Shown here: positions 1 through 24,200 of the stretch, one piece after another | Numbering within the stretch: position 1 is the stretch's first letter | How the letters are laid out: every line of letters begins with the position of its first letter | The notes under the pieces: generated by a model | The model's database searches: none | Seen by the model: the letters and a program-made list of their open reading frames with translations, nothing else | What the model was told of the DNA's origin: nothing | Assembly (NCBI GenBank): GCA_030248135.1 | Contig: JASANC010001905.1 | Coordinates: forward strand, 1-64,000 | DNA length: 64,000 nucleotides | Source of the DNA: Theristus sp. LFF4_11 | Taxonomy: Eukaryota > Nematoda > Chromadorea > Monhysterida > Xyalidae | Direction of reading: 5' to 3' | Position numbers and translations under genes: made by a program

Positions 1-425
1 AGTGACGTGATTTTTGACGCGAGGAACCAAGAACCAAGAAGGACAATGTTTTGTGTGAAAATTCGATCATCAGGAGCACGCTGATTTGCTGCAGCGCATC
101 ACGCTTTTCTGTCAATTGTGGCCATTCAGCTTGTTGTGTAAAAAAGAGTAGCATTTCCTTTTGGGTAGCAGACGCAGAACGGTGTTTTCGAGAAATCCCC
201 AGAAAAAACACTCAATAAATGTCAACACAACAAAGCGAAAAGTCAATAAATAATTGCCTGCCTGACGTTTCTCCTCCGACGCCCAGCAATAATAACGGTG
301 GAATTGTCAGTGAAAAAAAGTCAAGAAAGGAATCGTCAAATTTCAACTGCATGTCAGATTTCCAATTCAGCGATAATGGTAAACCTGTCGATGAAAAAAA
401 TCGATTTTTTTCTCAAAATCTTCAG
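1..425. other. Left edge, probable LYST intron or unresolved exon
   Basis: No recognised exon. A Ser/Pro/Asn-rich open frame starts at 219 and runs past 300. It could be an upstream exon of the same BEACH gene, but no donor with a phase matching the exon at 426 was found. Confidence 0.3.
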
Positions 426-12132
<11,707 letters not shown>

Positions 12133-15100
12133 AAACATGCAACTTGAGTGTCATTTTTCAGTTTTTTTGCAAAAAAAACAATTGAAAATACCACGGTGAA
12201 AAGGGACTTTCACCTTTTTATTCTTGCCTTTCGTTTTTGCACCGCGCTTTGTTGCCTTAACACGGGGTTACTTGATTAATTAAACGATTCTTGTTGGATT
12301 TATGGTAATGGTGGTTTTTTCATATTTTTGGCATTTCGAGAACATTTAAAAAATATTGTTTTTCACACACTTTCTTGTCATTGGTGTTATTGGCATTTTG
12401 TTTTGCTGTTTTTCCTGTTTTAGAGGCTAGTCGAAATATTCATATTCCATTTGGCCTTTTCTTTGTCTTCTCTTTCTTTTCTTAATATTTATTCGAATGA
12501 TTCCTGAAAAAAATCAGTATGCTTCACCGTATTTTCCGTTGTGTCTTATTGTGAATTGCCATTCAGTTTTGATTTAACCCAAATTATATTACTTTTCCAC
12601 TCATGGTTCTGTGCTATATTTGTTGATTTTTGTTTCCTGTTGTGACAGCTCCATGTTTGTTTGATGGTGCCCAAATTTTGGTTTTCTGACTGGCATGGTG
12701 ACAGTACAATTTTTTTCGTCGATAACTTATAGACAAAAGGCTACTTATATTGCCATATAATTGAAATGTATCCGCGTTTAATTATAAACGGGTTTTTGTT
12801 TTTATTGTTGTTGTTTCGCCCGAATACCAACACTTTTTTACACGAATTCTATTTTTTCCTCCGAAATTCCAACATGTTGATTGTCTATTTTGTTGTGCAA
12901 AAATTTTTAATTTTGTTTCGGTGCACGTTTTGTCACACTGAATAAATGATAGCTTAAAAATCTTAGCTTAAAAATTGAAAAACAAAACATCGTAAAAAGT
13001 CGAAAAACTTCGGAAGCACAGACGTCAAAAAGTCGTCAACAAAATGTTGCCAGTCCAGCCCACAAAACAGGGTCGTAAAATTGAAAATAAACGTCAAAAG
13101 CGAAGGAACAGCCATGTGCGTTGCTCAAATCTTGTGCTTATCGTTACGGTTGAATTTTTTGAAGAGCATATTTTGCGTTTGGGGGCTCACATCTACAGCC
13201 AGATGTCAAAATTCATACTGCTTGTTTTTTTGAAGAAAACCCGCATTTTGAAAACACGTGGAGACGCCCAAAAACGTGAAAGCTTCGCTATCACTTTATG
13301 AATCAGCCGTTATCCGTCATACACATTCGTTTTTTTTAGCAAAACAGAATGCACCCAAGCCAACCGTTTTTTAGTAGCATACCTTTCAAAACTGCTTGAC
13401 TATGCGACCGGTCACCAAAAAAGCGTTCTTTTGTCTCAAAAATTCAGTCCAGTCTTCTGGTTGGACAAAAATCCATAAATTTTGTAGATCGGACCATTCA
13501 CAAAACGTAGTAAGATAGTAGTGTGTCTCACCACTACAGCAACCACATGAACCAATACAATAGAATGCTTTTTACAAAAGTGAAAACATTGAGAAAATAA
13601 CGAAAACTAACACTTTCTGCATTGAGATGCAGATGACCAATAGCAGCAAAAATCTACCAGGTTCTTTTTATTTCTCGTTTAATCAACAAAAAAAACTAAC
13701 TGAACTGTTACACTTACAAACTGTTCTCATGCCCGTGCAAATCAAACTTCATTTTTCAAGGAAAAAACTACTGAGATAGGAAAGGAAGAGATAACGACAA
13801 AAAAACGACGTACAACAGCCAAGCGGCAGAGGAGGTGGCTCCGCATTTTTTCCTGGCGAATTTCAGCACTTTCGTTGCCCCGTCGAGCGTGAAAGAAAAC
13901 TGAAACACATTTCGAGCACAGGCACGTCTTCACATGTTGTTGAACGCGGATTTTCTGCACAATCAGCAGAGGGCTCCAAAACACGTTTCATCCCCCCCAA
14001 ACTTCCATCCGCCTGGCCGTGCGTTTATTTTATTTACACGGTTGCTCTGAAAAGCAATACAAGCGCAAGCTAACGGCGTGTTGAAGCAACAGCCAACAAG
14101 CAGTAAGTTGCGCGTTGTTGTTAGCTGCCGCGGGCTATAAGGAATTACAGACACACAGTCATCATTCCCCCATTCAACCTCGTTTTTCACAACACACCAC
14201 GTCTGGACATGTTGAATTTGCTTCTTGGTCTGGCTATGTGTGTTTGTGCGTTGCGTAGTGTGGTGTGGTGTTGTGTGGTTTTGGGCCCCACTCAAAACTC
14301 ACTACTACTACTGTGAAAGTTTTTGAAACTGTTACCAAACACACATGCTTTTATTTCTTCCATTCTTCCAATAAAGTTGGACAGCATAGCGGGTTTTCAA
14401 AAAAAATCTTCATTGTCGCCTTCTCGCTGGCGAACCCAATAGGTTTCTTCCGCGCTTCTTGAACGACCGTGTGTTTTGGAAAAGTGGGGCCCCTGAATGT
14501 TTCGGGTTTATCCTTCGTCTTGTGGTATAAACAAAAGCAGCATTGCCATTATGACGGGTTTTGTAGTTTTTAGCACGTTCAAAACAAAAGCCATTCATTA
14601 TGAGCGACCATATGGGTCGATCAACGTAACGTGGTGACTTTCGATTTCTAGTTCCTTCCTCCAGTTTTCAGTGCAGTTTTGGCAGACTGGCTGTGTTTGA
14701 TGATCAGATTATTGATTATTGGCAGGCTACCGCTGATTATTGGCTGGATTTGAGTTTGGAAGACTGAAAAGTTTTCCGTTTTTTTCAAAAGTTATGTCTG
14801 ATTTCTTGCGATTTCAATTTGTGAATTTCAACAGCATTGCTGTTGTGTGTGACCTGACCTGCCATATGGTTGTTCGAAATTGTTGCATTGTTTCAGAGCT
14901 TCAGGATGATAACTGTCGTAAAATGTGGTTCAGTGCACAGCTATTTCATTTTTTATGAGCCTGTTTCGAAGGTTTTGTTTAGCTGATATGATCTCATTTT
15001 TTTCACGTTTTGTTCAAAGTGTTCGTATCAAATTTCAGTTCTCCACGACTCACACCAACAAAAAAGTTTGAAAAGGAAAGTTGCGCATCAAGTTTTCGAA

Positions 15101-15278
15101 CTGGTCCGAAAGTCGAAGTGACTTTTTTCTGCTGACAGCCTCTCAACAACTATACACCCATACACCAGCAATACAAAAACGACAATTTCAAAAAAGTAAC
15201 TCCGTAAATTCAGCGCTGAAACGCGCGACAAAACAGAAAGGCCAAAGAATCATCTGGGACCTTGAAAAGCCTTAAACC
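12133..15278. other. Spacer between LYST-type gene and collagen IV gene
   Basis: No coding exon recognised. The first part should be LYST 3' UTR; an AATAAA lies at 12943-12948. The rest is AT-rich, without an identifiable repeat, and must contain the collagen IV promoter and 5' UTR. I could not define a TATA box or start site. Confidence 0.5.
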
Positions 15279-18200
15279 ATGGAGAGGCGCTTTGGCGTCC
15301 TGCTCCTTTGGTGCGTGTTGGGCGTTTCAAATTTCGCGCGCGATGCTGAGCCCGCGATTGCGTCCCCGCTAGCCGCCGGCTGCAAGGGTTGCTACCCGCC
15401 GTGCATTTGTCCCGGACAAAAGGGCGAACAGGTACAGTAACTGAGCGTGTATTTTTTGCGATAGTTGGATGATTTTAGGATTCAGGATTTGAAACTGCAC
15501 AATTCTCGAACAACATTTCATTTGAGTCGCGCGCTTGCAGATTGGCTGCGTGTTTGAACCAAAACATGCAGATGATTGGTTGCTTGATGTCATCGAGTAT
15601 GTGGTGAAGACTTTTTCAAACCACTACAAAAAAATGTTGAAACGTTGCTCGAAACCATTTTTTAATCTCGTAAAAGTACATAATAAACGAAAATTAATAT
15701 TACCAAAAACGTGATCAGGGCGCCCCCGGCTTCCCGGGTATCCAGGGTCACATGGGCGAATACGGCCCGCCGGGCCTCGAGGGCATCAAAGGCAGCGTCG
15801 GCCCGATCGGGCAACGCGGAAAAATGGGGGATGTCGGACCGAAAGGACTCCGGGTGAGCAGCGCCAGTTTTACTTCCCAATACACAGTCTGACCCTATAA
15901 CATATCCAAAACCAGCTGATTGGTTGGTGCGTGCATTCTGTGCATGGATTGCTGTGCAGGCAGAGTTTGGTTTGCATATAATCCATGCATCACGTAATAG
16001 CCAATCATCAAGTTGGATATGTTATAGAGTTAGACTGTATGTATATTTTTTGTTCACTTTGAATATTTTCTGCTTATACAATCAATCGTCTCACGATATT
16101 CATGACTGAAGTGTCAAAAAGGCGCATTCATGAAAGAAATGCATTCATTCAACAAATGAATTGATACAATAATTGCTGCTGCTTGAACACATTACAAAAA
16201 CATGCGTTTGTGAAAGATCAACAGTGTTGACAACAAGTGGCGCCTCATGATGTTGCTTCAAGAAGATGTACTTGAAAAACTAACGCGTTTTTTGGCAGTG
16301 TCGTTTTTTCAAAAATACCGCTCGTATAATTTTAGGGTCCAATCGGTGAACCAGGCCGCCGCGGCCCCAATGGTATTCCCGGCGGGCCCGGACCGGACGG
16401 CCCACGGGGCAGACCGGGCATTCCCGGCTGCAATGGAACGGACGTGAGTGGACATTTTTTTGTTTTCAGCTGTATCTGAATGACAGGATTGCGATGATTG
16501 CATTGGTAAACGTGATTATTATAATGCCTTTGTTGAATTTATTTTGCGGTTTTGTAGGATTTTTTTCTCACCGCACTGGTGTATCGCTGGAGAAAAACGA
16601 TTCAATATTTTTGTTTCTCGCACACCAGGGTGCCCCTGGCAGAGAAGGTGAACATGGCTATCCCGGACCGGAGGGTCCCAAAGGGCCTTATGGCCGTCCA
16701 GGCCCGCGCGGTGACCCGGGAGAAGGCGGTAAAAACTCGGTTGGAAAACGAGGCGAACCCGGCGACCGCGGTATACCGGGACTGGCGGTTTGTTCCTTTG
16801 TTCTTCGGTTGTTAAATTTCTTAAATTTCTGCTCAAAATTTCGCTCAGATTTTACCCTTTTTTTCCAACCGACATATTGTATCTGCTTCGGTATACCTAT
16901 AGGTTTATGTGCATTTGTGCAATTGAAGTTGATTGGCTGAATTGATCACGCGCGCTCCGATTGGTTGAATCAATCTCTTTGTTTCTCAGTGCTTTGAGTT
17001 GAAGGCAGTCAAAAAAAAACTCGTGGGGATTTAGGTTGACTGTGCAGCAGTTTACTTTTCCCTTAATTCGGGTCACTTTTTTCAACTTGTCAACAAATGA
17101 ATGATTCTCAATGAATAAAATTATTTGTTATTACGGTAGTGCATTATGTAACTGCTGCACATTGGATGGATTGGATGAGTCACCAACCGGTGCACAATGC
17201 ATTATTCAACACACGAACGTTGTTTTTTAGGGAAAACCGGGCCCGGATGGACCAATGGGTGAGAAAGGCTTGAAGGGCGACTTTGGACCTCCGGTACGAA
17301 TCATTGTTTATTTGTGTTCAACTGGTCGTCTATTGGTAGTTAGCACTTAGCAATACAACCAATCGTACAGTCATTCTCTCTATCCTCATTTTCCACTGCT
17401 TGCGGCCTGAGATTGCTGGACAATTGCATTTCGATTTTTTTGTAAAAGCGTTTTCTGGAAATTTTGCCAAAAGCCTGAAAATGCCAATGATAAAAATTTC
17501 AGTCCGATGGATTAATTCAAGTGAAAAAATTGGTTGTCATGAAAAGCATAAAGCGTGTGTCTCTGTATTTAACAGCTGTTCTTTCACGTTCTCAAAAAAA
17601 ACGCACAAAGCTCGGGGCTTCCCGTTTTCCAGGGCCCTCGCGGCCTCAAGGGTATCGTCGGCGACAAAGGCCCCGTTGGGCGTGTCGAGTTCCCCGCTCA
17701 AAAGGGTGAAAAGGGCCCACGCGGGGCGCCCGGACAACCTGGCAGACCTGGCAAACCTCCCGTTGCACTCGAATCCACTCCTGAAATGCTCGAAGGCCCG
17801 CAGGGTATACCCGGTGATAAGGTACAGATCGTGGGATTGGTTGCGGTCATTTTGTCGCGATAATATTTTGTTCGTTTGTTATAGTACAATATGGTCTGGT
17901 TCTCATTGAACTCTGAGAATTGTTTTATCGTAGATCCCATTAATGATTTTGTGAACAGTATTACGGTGTCTAATTTACTTTCATTTTTGTTTTCAGGGGG
18001 AAAAGGGCTCAATGGGGCCGCATGGCATGAAAGGCCTCAAAGGCAGCGATGGGCCCATTGGATTACGAGGCATGAAAGGACTGTTCGGCGACGTGGGCGA
18101 TTTAGGACCGATTGTGTGTTTCATAAAAAACACAAAAACGTTTATTTTGAAATTTTCAAATTTGAAAAAAAGAAACTCCTAATTGTGTGCAACATGACAT

Positions 18201-21200
18201 GATGTGCAGCATATGTGAGTTGTGATTGGTCTCACTGATTATTCTTCTTTCTAGCAAATCCGATGCAAAGAATCGGCTTGCGCTAGTTGAGTGTTTTTTG
18301 GCAAAAAAAACTGAGCATCCAAAGAATCAGAAACAAATGAGAACAAAATATCACAGGGAAAACAAGGTAAAGCCGGCAACCCAGGCAACCGCGGTCTACC
18401 GGGGCCACGCGGCGACGACGGACAAAACGGTCGACCGGGACAACCTGGACTGAAGGTTGGTTGGTTGGCTTGTTTTTGTTTCGGAGATAAATCGTTATGT
18501 AGAAGCTCGCAAAAAAGAAAGAACGGTATCGGATAAGAGTTGCAAGAAAACAAATATTTAGCTAAAAAATTGATGGGTTTTATCTGATATCATACAGAGC
18601 AACCGATACATTGATACTGTGATTCAAAGTGTGTAGTATGCTGCATAAAAGTGAGAGGTTCAAACAAACTTGCTTTACCCGTGCGTTCCATTACGTACAC
18701 GCCATGTGTGAAACCGTCTTAGCACTACACCCGTCATACAATATGCCCGCACAGACAGCACAAGCGTCACGTTATCGCCAACCAATCAGCGGATTGCCTA
18801 TAATTTACGAGTTCGACTGTATTTTCGCCGCTTGTTCTCGCAACTCAGGGCGAACGAGGTGATCCCGGCTATAACGGGCGTCCCGGCATCGATGGCGACG
18901 TCGGGCCGCCTGGCCGCGAGGGCATCGGCGTTGGTGGTCGCGGTGCACCCGGCTCACAAGGCCCCGACGGTTATCCCGGACCGAAGGGCGTTTCAGGGTT
19001 GCCCGGGAGGGACGGGCCGACCGGCGATCGTGGACAAGCGGGGCCAAGCGGGCCTCCGGGCTTTCCAGGTGAAATGCGGTCACGCACAATTACAAGTGCC
19101 AACAAGACCGTTTCTCGTGGACATTGCTCGTTTCGATCATCAGCCAGAATAGTGGTGACGACATTGACTGGATTTCAAACTAGAAAGTATCCATATTTTG
19201 AACTTAAGGTGCAGCTTTTTTCCAAAAATTGTTTACTTTGGGTAAAATATCTTCCAAAGAAACCCGCAACAGGACTGCCGGGACGCAGAGGCTCTAGCAT
19301 TCCGGGCGACCGCGGCTACGATGGCAGAGACGGCTCGCCGGGCCAGCCGGGGCAGCCGGGACTCCAAGGCTATCCGGGTTTGCCCGGCGAAACCGGCGTT
19401 GACGGCAGAACTACCGTCGGACCACCGGGTATGCGCGTGGATGAGGGTGCATTGATTTTGGGAAAACCGTTGCAGTATCGCATTTCACTTGCCTTGTTCG
19501 TTGGTTCTCGCTGCAGTGTGCGTTTAACACTTTTACGGCTGTTTTTTATTGCTGCTTCATTCTCGTGTCATTGGTCGCGGCCTGGTGGTAGCGCGTTAGA
19601 CTCGTTGTCTGTGTGTTCGGGGGATAAAGCCCCGCCGAGGGGTGTATAGGCACTTAATGACAGAGAAAACTCGATGGGCGCCCTATTCGACGGAGTTCTT
19701 ACGCTTTTCTGGGTTAGCCTTGCGGCAAAAAAACATCGCTTAAAATCCCCAACAACAACAAGAATTCAGAGACAGAAACGCAATCTTAACAAAGTGCAAA
19801 ATTGCAACTGAAAGCAATAAAACAAGGAAAATACAACATGCGTGTACACTGTATTGCAAGCACTGTTGCAGCGTTGTTCACGAAATCACAATTTTTAGCA
19901 GCTTATTAATTTCGTAACTTTTTGTTTAAATAAAAAAATATAAAAAAGTAATTGCAGGCGACCCCGGCCACGACGGTAGAGCAGGCCAACCGGGTATACC
20001 GGGTCCCAGCGGCGATCCCGGACGTGACGGACCGAAAGGCATGCCGGGAGCAGGTCGCGACCAAGCGGGACCACCGGGACACCCCGGGAAACGGGGACCG
20101 CCCGGCGATGCAGGTGAGCGTGTAGACCATTTGCAAGCTTTATACAAATTATACAACTTATTGCTGATTGGTTGGTTGTACTTCCCGTTTTAGAAAACGG
20201 TCGCCTCACCGTGGTGTAATGCTTACAGGCCGAACGGGCACGGACGGCTACGCGGGGCCTACTGGTCAAAAGGGCTTCAGAGGCGATGATTGCGGTTTCT
20301 GTCCGCCCGGCAAACCAGGTGCCCGCGGCGACAAGGGAAACGAAGGTCGCGCGGGACACAAGGGCGCCGGTGGCCCGGTGGGCAACAAAGGCTACCCGGG
20401 CTTCCGCGCTGGACCGCCGGGTAAACCGGGCCCACCCGGTACTCCCGGCATGGAGGTACGTGACTGGATGTTATTTTTTTTAAGTTGTCACGTTTTAGTA
20501 TCGCTGTTTTGAAAGAACCGTTCATTTTTTTAAACAAACTTTTGTCGGTCTTTCAGTATTCCCCCCCCCTCCGGCCAACTTGACCCAATGAAGCTGGTTT
20601 TTTAATGTTGTGCACCGAAAGTTGTTTGTGTTCGATTTTCTGTTATCTTTGCTCATCTTGACCCGTTTTATGCATTTCCGTCCCGATAATAATCTAATCA
20701 GAATAACAGCTGCGCCGGCGACACACAATGAGATCTAAATTTCGTACAAACAAAGTATGCAAAACGCGCACAAACAGGAAATCCAGAGCTACATGTACAT
20801 TGTTACGGCTACGGCGTTGACACTAAAAGTCAGGTATAAAAATAATCAATTGAGTTTTTCCGTTCAATAATAACTTAGCAAAAAGAGAAATGTCAACTGT
20901 CAAATGACTGACAATGGTCGCAAGTTCTAAAAACCGAAACTGACTCCGCGAATCGTGCCAAAAAACAATGCACTGTTCGTCAGCAAGATCGTACAACTTT
21001 GAGCTTCCCACACAGTTCTTATTGACCCATTTTTTTCACCCAAACTCTCAGTCCACCCTCAACTCAACGGGCGGCATCATCGTCGAGTTGTGGTTGTGAT
21101 GGTTCGCCATTTCCGGCGGTTTGTCTGCCAATTTCCCGCCGTTGATCTGTCCACTATTGTTCCCGGCCGACTCGGTCGCCGTCAACGACGGACTGCTGTT

Positions 21201-24200
21201 GTTGTCGTTTGCGTCGCGCTCGTCAGCCTCATCGGCTTGCTCTTGGGCGGTCTTTGTCTGCGACGACATTGCGCGGTCCTGCCGTCGTCGTCGTCGCTCC
21301 TGCGTCCAGTCGTACAGGCGCGTCAGTTGGCCGTGCCGATGCGCGTAACGCGCGAGAATTGCGAGCGTCATGAGCAGCGCAATCGTGAAGATCTGCCATG
21401 AAAAACAACAACAAATGTTTTGCTGATGTTTCAGCCAGACATTACATCGGTCTGCGCTGGGCATCATTTTTGTCAGGCTGTGCAGCCCGCGGGCTTTGTC
21501 CTGAACTGACGAGTCGGGGGCCGAACTTACCAGGCGAAACCGCAAGAAACAGTGCTTGCACGTTGTAAAACAACAGTTGCGGCGACTTCTTGCGAAGCTT
21601 CGGCGTACTTTTCAAGTACAACTGTAACTCGTCGGTAATCAGAATCTGACCTTAGTCGTAATCAAGGATGACCTGTTTTTTTGAATTTCACCTGCTGATT
21701 GCTCAAACCAGCTTCGATGCACACAATCAGGGTGTGCCAGATTGAAAAATTCCAGACTAAATACGCACGAGAATGCACTTTTCGCCCCTTTTCGAGTGGG
21801 GTTTCATGAAAAAGCATACCAGTCCCTATTCTTTTGTGACTTGCAGGTTCCAAAAAACATAACAGCCCACACGTAACAATCGATACCAAGAACGTTCGAA
21901 GGTCGTACGACTCAATGGTGTTGCCGTTTTCATCCACACCGATTGCCGGTTCATCGTCTTCCTCCAAATCGCCCGACGTCACTGCGATAGTGGCGTTTTG
22001 CTCTTTCTTCGGTTGTGCATTTGGCTTGCTTGATTTAATTCCGCAAGCTTCCTCTGGTAATTGGCTGAAGATAACGGTCGCCAACCAATAGGCGGTCAGC
22101 CCGCTATCGGGCATAAAACTGGTCATTTCGGTTTTTCACTGTCGTCTGTGTTTTTTTCTGAAAATAGAATGTTTTTTTCAAGTAAATGCCGATGATCTGT
22201 GTTTTTGCCGACAAATTCAGAAAAAGAAGAGCGTTGCACCAGAAAACCCCAGAGCAAACAACACAGTTGAACAGTGTGCAAAAGACAAAATAAGGTGTTG
22301 TGTAGTGTGTGTTCTGCATGCACATTTTCACTTTTGCACCAGTTTGACAGTGCGCACGCACATGCACTATAGTTGTTGTTGTTGTGCATTTATCATGACA
22401 TAAAGGGACAAACTGAGCGAAAAATCACTGAAAAGTTTGTTGTTTTGGCCAGACTGATCGTTGTAGACGCGTCTTGTTGTTCTCTCGTTCGTGTTAGTGC
22501 GATATGAGAGACTGGAAAAAAATACACTCTTAGTAAATTCCACGATTTCCATTTGGGCTTTAAAAATTTGTTGTTCAAAGAATGCAGATATCCCTCCAAT
22601 AAATGTATACATACTTTTGCCCCTTCTCACCAAACGCAAGACAATGGGTAAGGGGAGAGTGGTTTCACCGAATACCGTTAGGTAGAAAAAAATAACCGTC
22701 AACTTGCGCAGATGTTGTTGAGAGCTAATGGTTTTTTGTACTCCTTTAAACTTTACTTGTTTTCAGGGCCCGCCGGGACCACCGGGACCTCCAGGACCAA
22801 GCGGACCCAAGGGACCATTGGGTGATTTCCGACGAGAACCGTCGCCACCAGGCATCAAAGGTCCAAGAGGCGATAACGGATTACGAGGTATTCTCTTTCC
22901 TAAAGCCCAGCGAAAACCCTTGAAAAACAAACCAGTTTCATCTTGGCTCTGTTTATTGGCTATTGTATGATATGTGTTCAGTTTTGCTAAGAAACTGGAT
23001 TTCCTTGTGTATACAGCCTGACACTTAAGGCCCGTTCATACTGACGCATGCGCATACTGCACGACACGGCACGGCACGTCATGTCAGGTCTTGTGTTTTA
23101 GCAGACTACCGTTCATGCAAACGTTTGTATGTACGGCACGGCACCGCACGTTAGGTCTTGTGTTGTTGCATATTACCGTTCATGGGGACGTGCGCCTTTG
23201 ACGCACGTCGACACACGTCAGCATACGTCAGTGTGAACGGGGCTTTACAACGAGTCGATTGACACCAATCAAACAATCAATCAGCTAGTTTCAAAAACAT
23301 TTTTTTCAGGATTACTCGGTGCTCCTGGCCCCAGAGGCGACGACGGGCAACCGGGTTTGCGCGGCGCACCGGGGATACCCGGTTTAACTGGTGAAAAGGG
23401 TCTGATCGGAATTAACGGGAAACGCGGACGGGAAGGCGACCGCGGATATCCGGGACCGAAGGGCCCCAGCGGCGATTCGATTCCCGGACCGCCTGGACCT
23501 GGCGGACCGCAAGTCTGATAGTATTTCATCATATGTTGGGAGAATGCTGATTAAACGCGTGTGTGTTTTTTGCGAACGAAACATCAACAAAGCAAGGCCA
23601 AAACAGTGATGGTGCACGGCCAAGTAAACATGGCATCTAGTATTTTCACTGTGTGAGAGACGAAAGCGCGAAATTTTAATAAATGAAAAAAGATTCCATA
23701 AAGACAACAACTGCGTGTCAAATTTATCTAGTTTTATCAAATTAATGGCAATTTTGTTCATGCTATTCTGTTCGTCTTTTGTCTATTTCAAATACTCGAT
23801 TGGTAAATTGTACCTGGTCCTGGTGAGAATGCTCCTAGTCTTCGACTGATCTTGCCAGAAGACAAGGACAGTTTTCTTGACCATACCGTACACATAAAAG
23901 TATTCCGGGGTAATAAGAGTCTTATGAACCGATATATTATCAGGTCCGGTCTTATGAGGCAGACATAAAAATGTGGAAATGTACACAGGGCGAACGCGGA
24001 CCACCCGGCCTTTCCGGTCTCGATGGCATAAAAGGACCACGCGGCGACCCGTATCCGGGCATTTTCCGCGGTCCGCCGGGTCCAAAAGGACTTCCGGGTC
24101 CGCCCGGTCTGCCCGGAGAGCCTGGTTCGTCGCAAAATGCTCAAATACCAGTTTTTCAATTCAAAATGCAGTTTTTCAGTTCGTTTGTGGTGGTTGAATA

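Noticed and set aside
21229..21392. Alternative frame of nested-gene block 3, reached from the strong donor at 21531
   Set aside because: It gives an Arg/Ala-rich peptide with an early stop and no membrane helix, which is less plausible than the long frame with [14 protein letters not shown].
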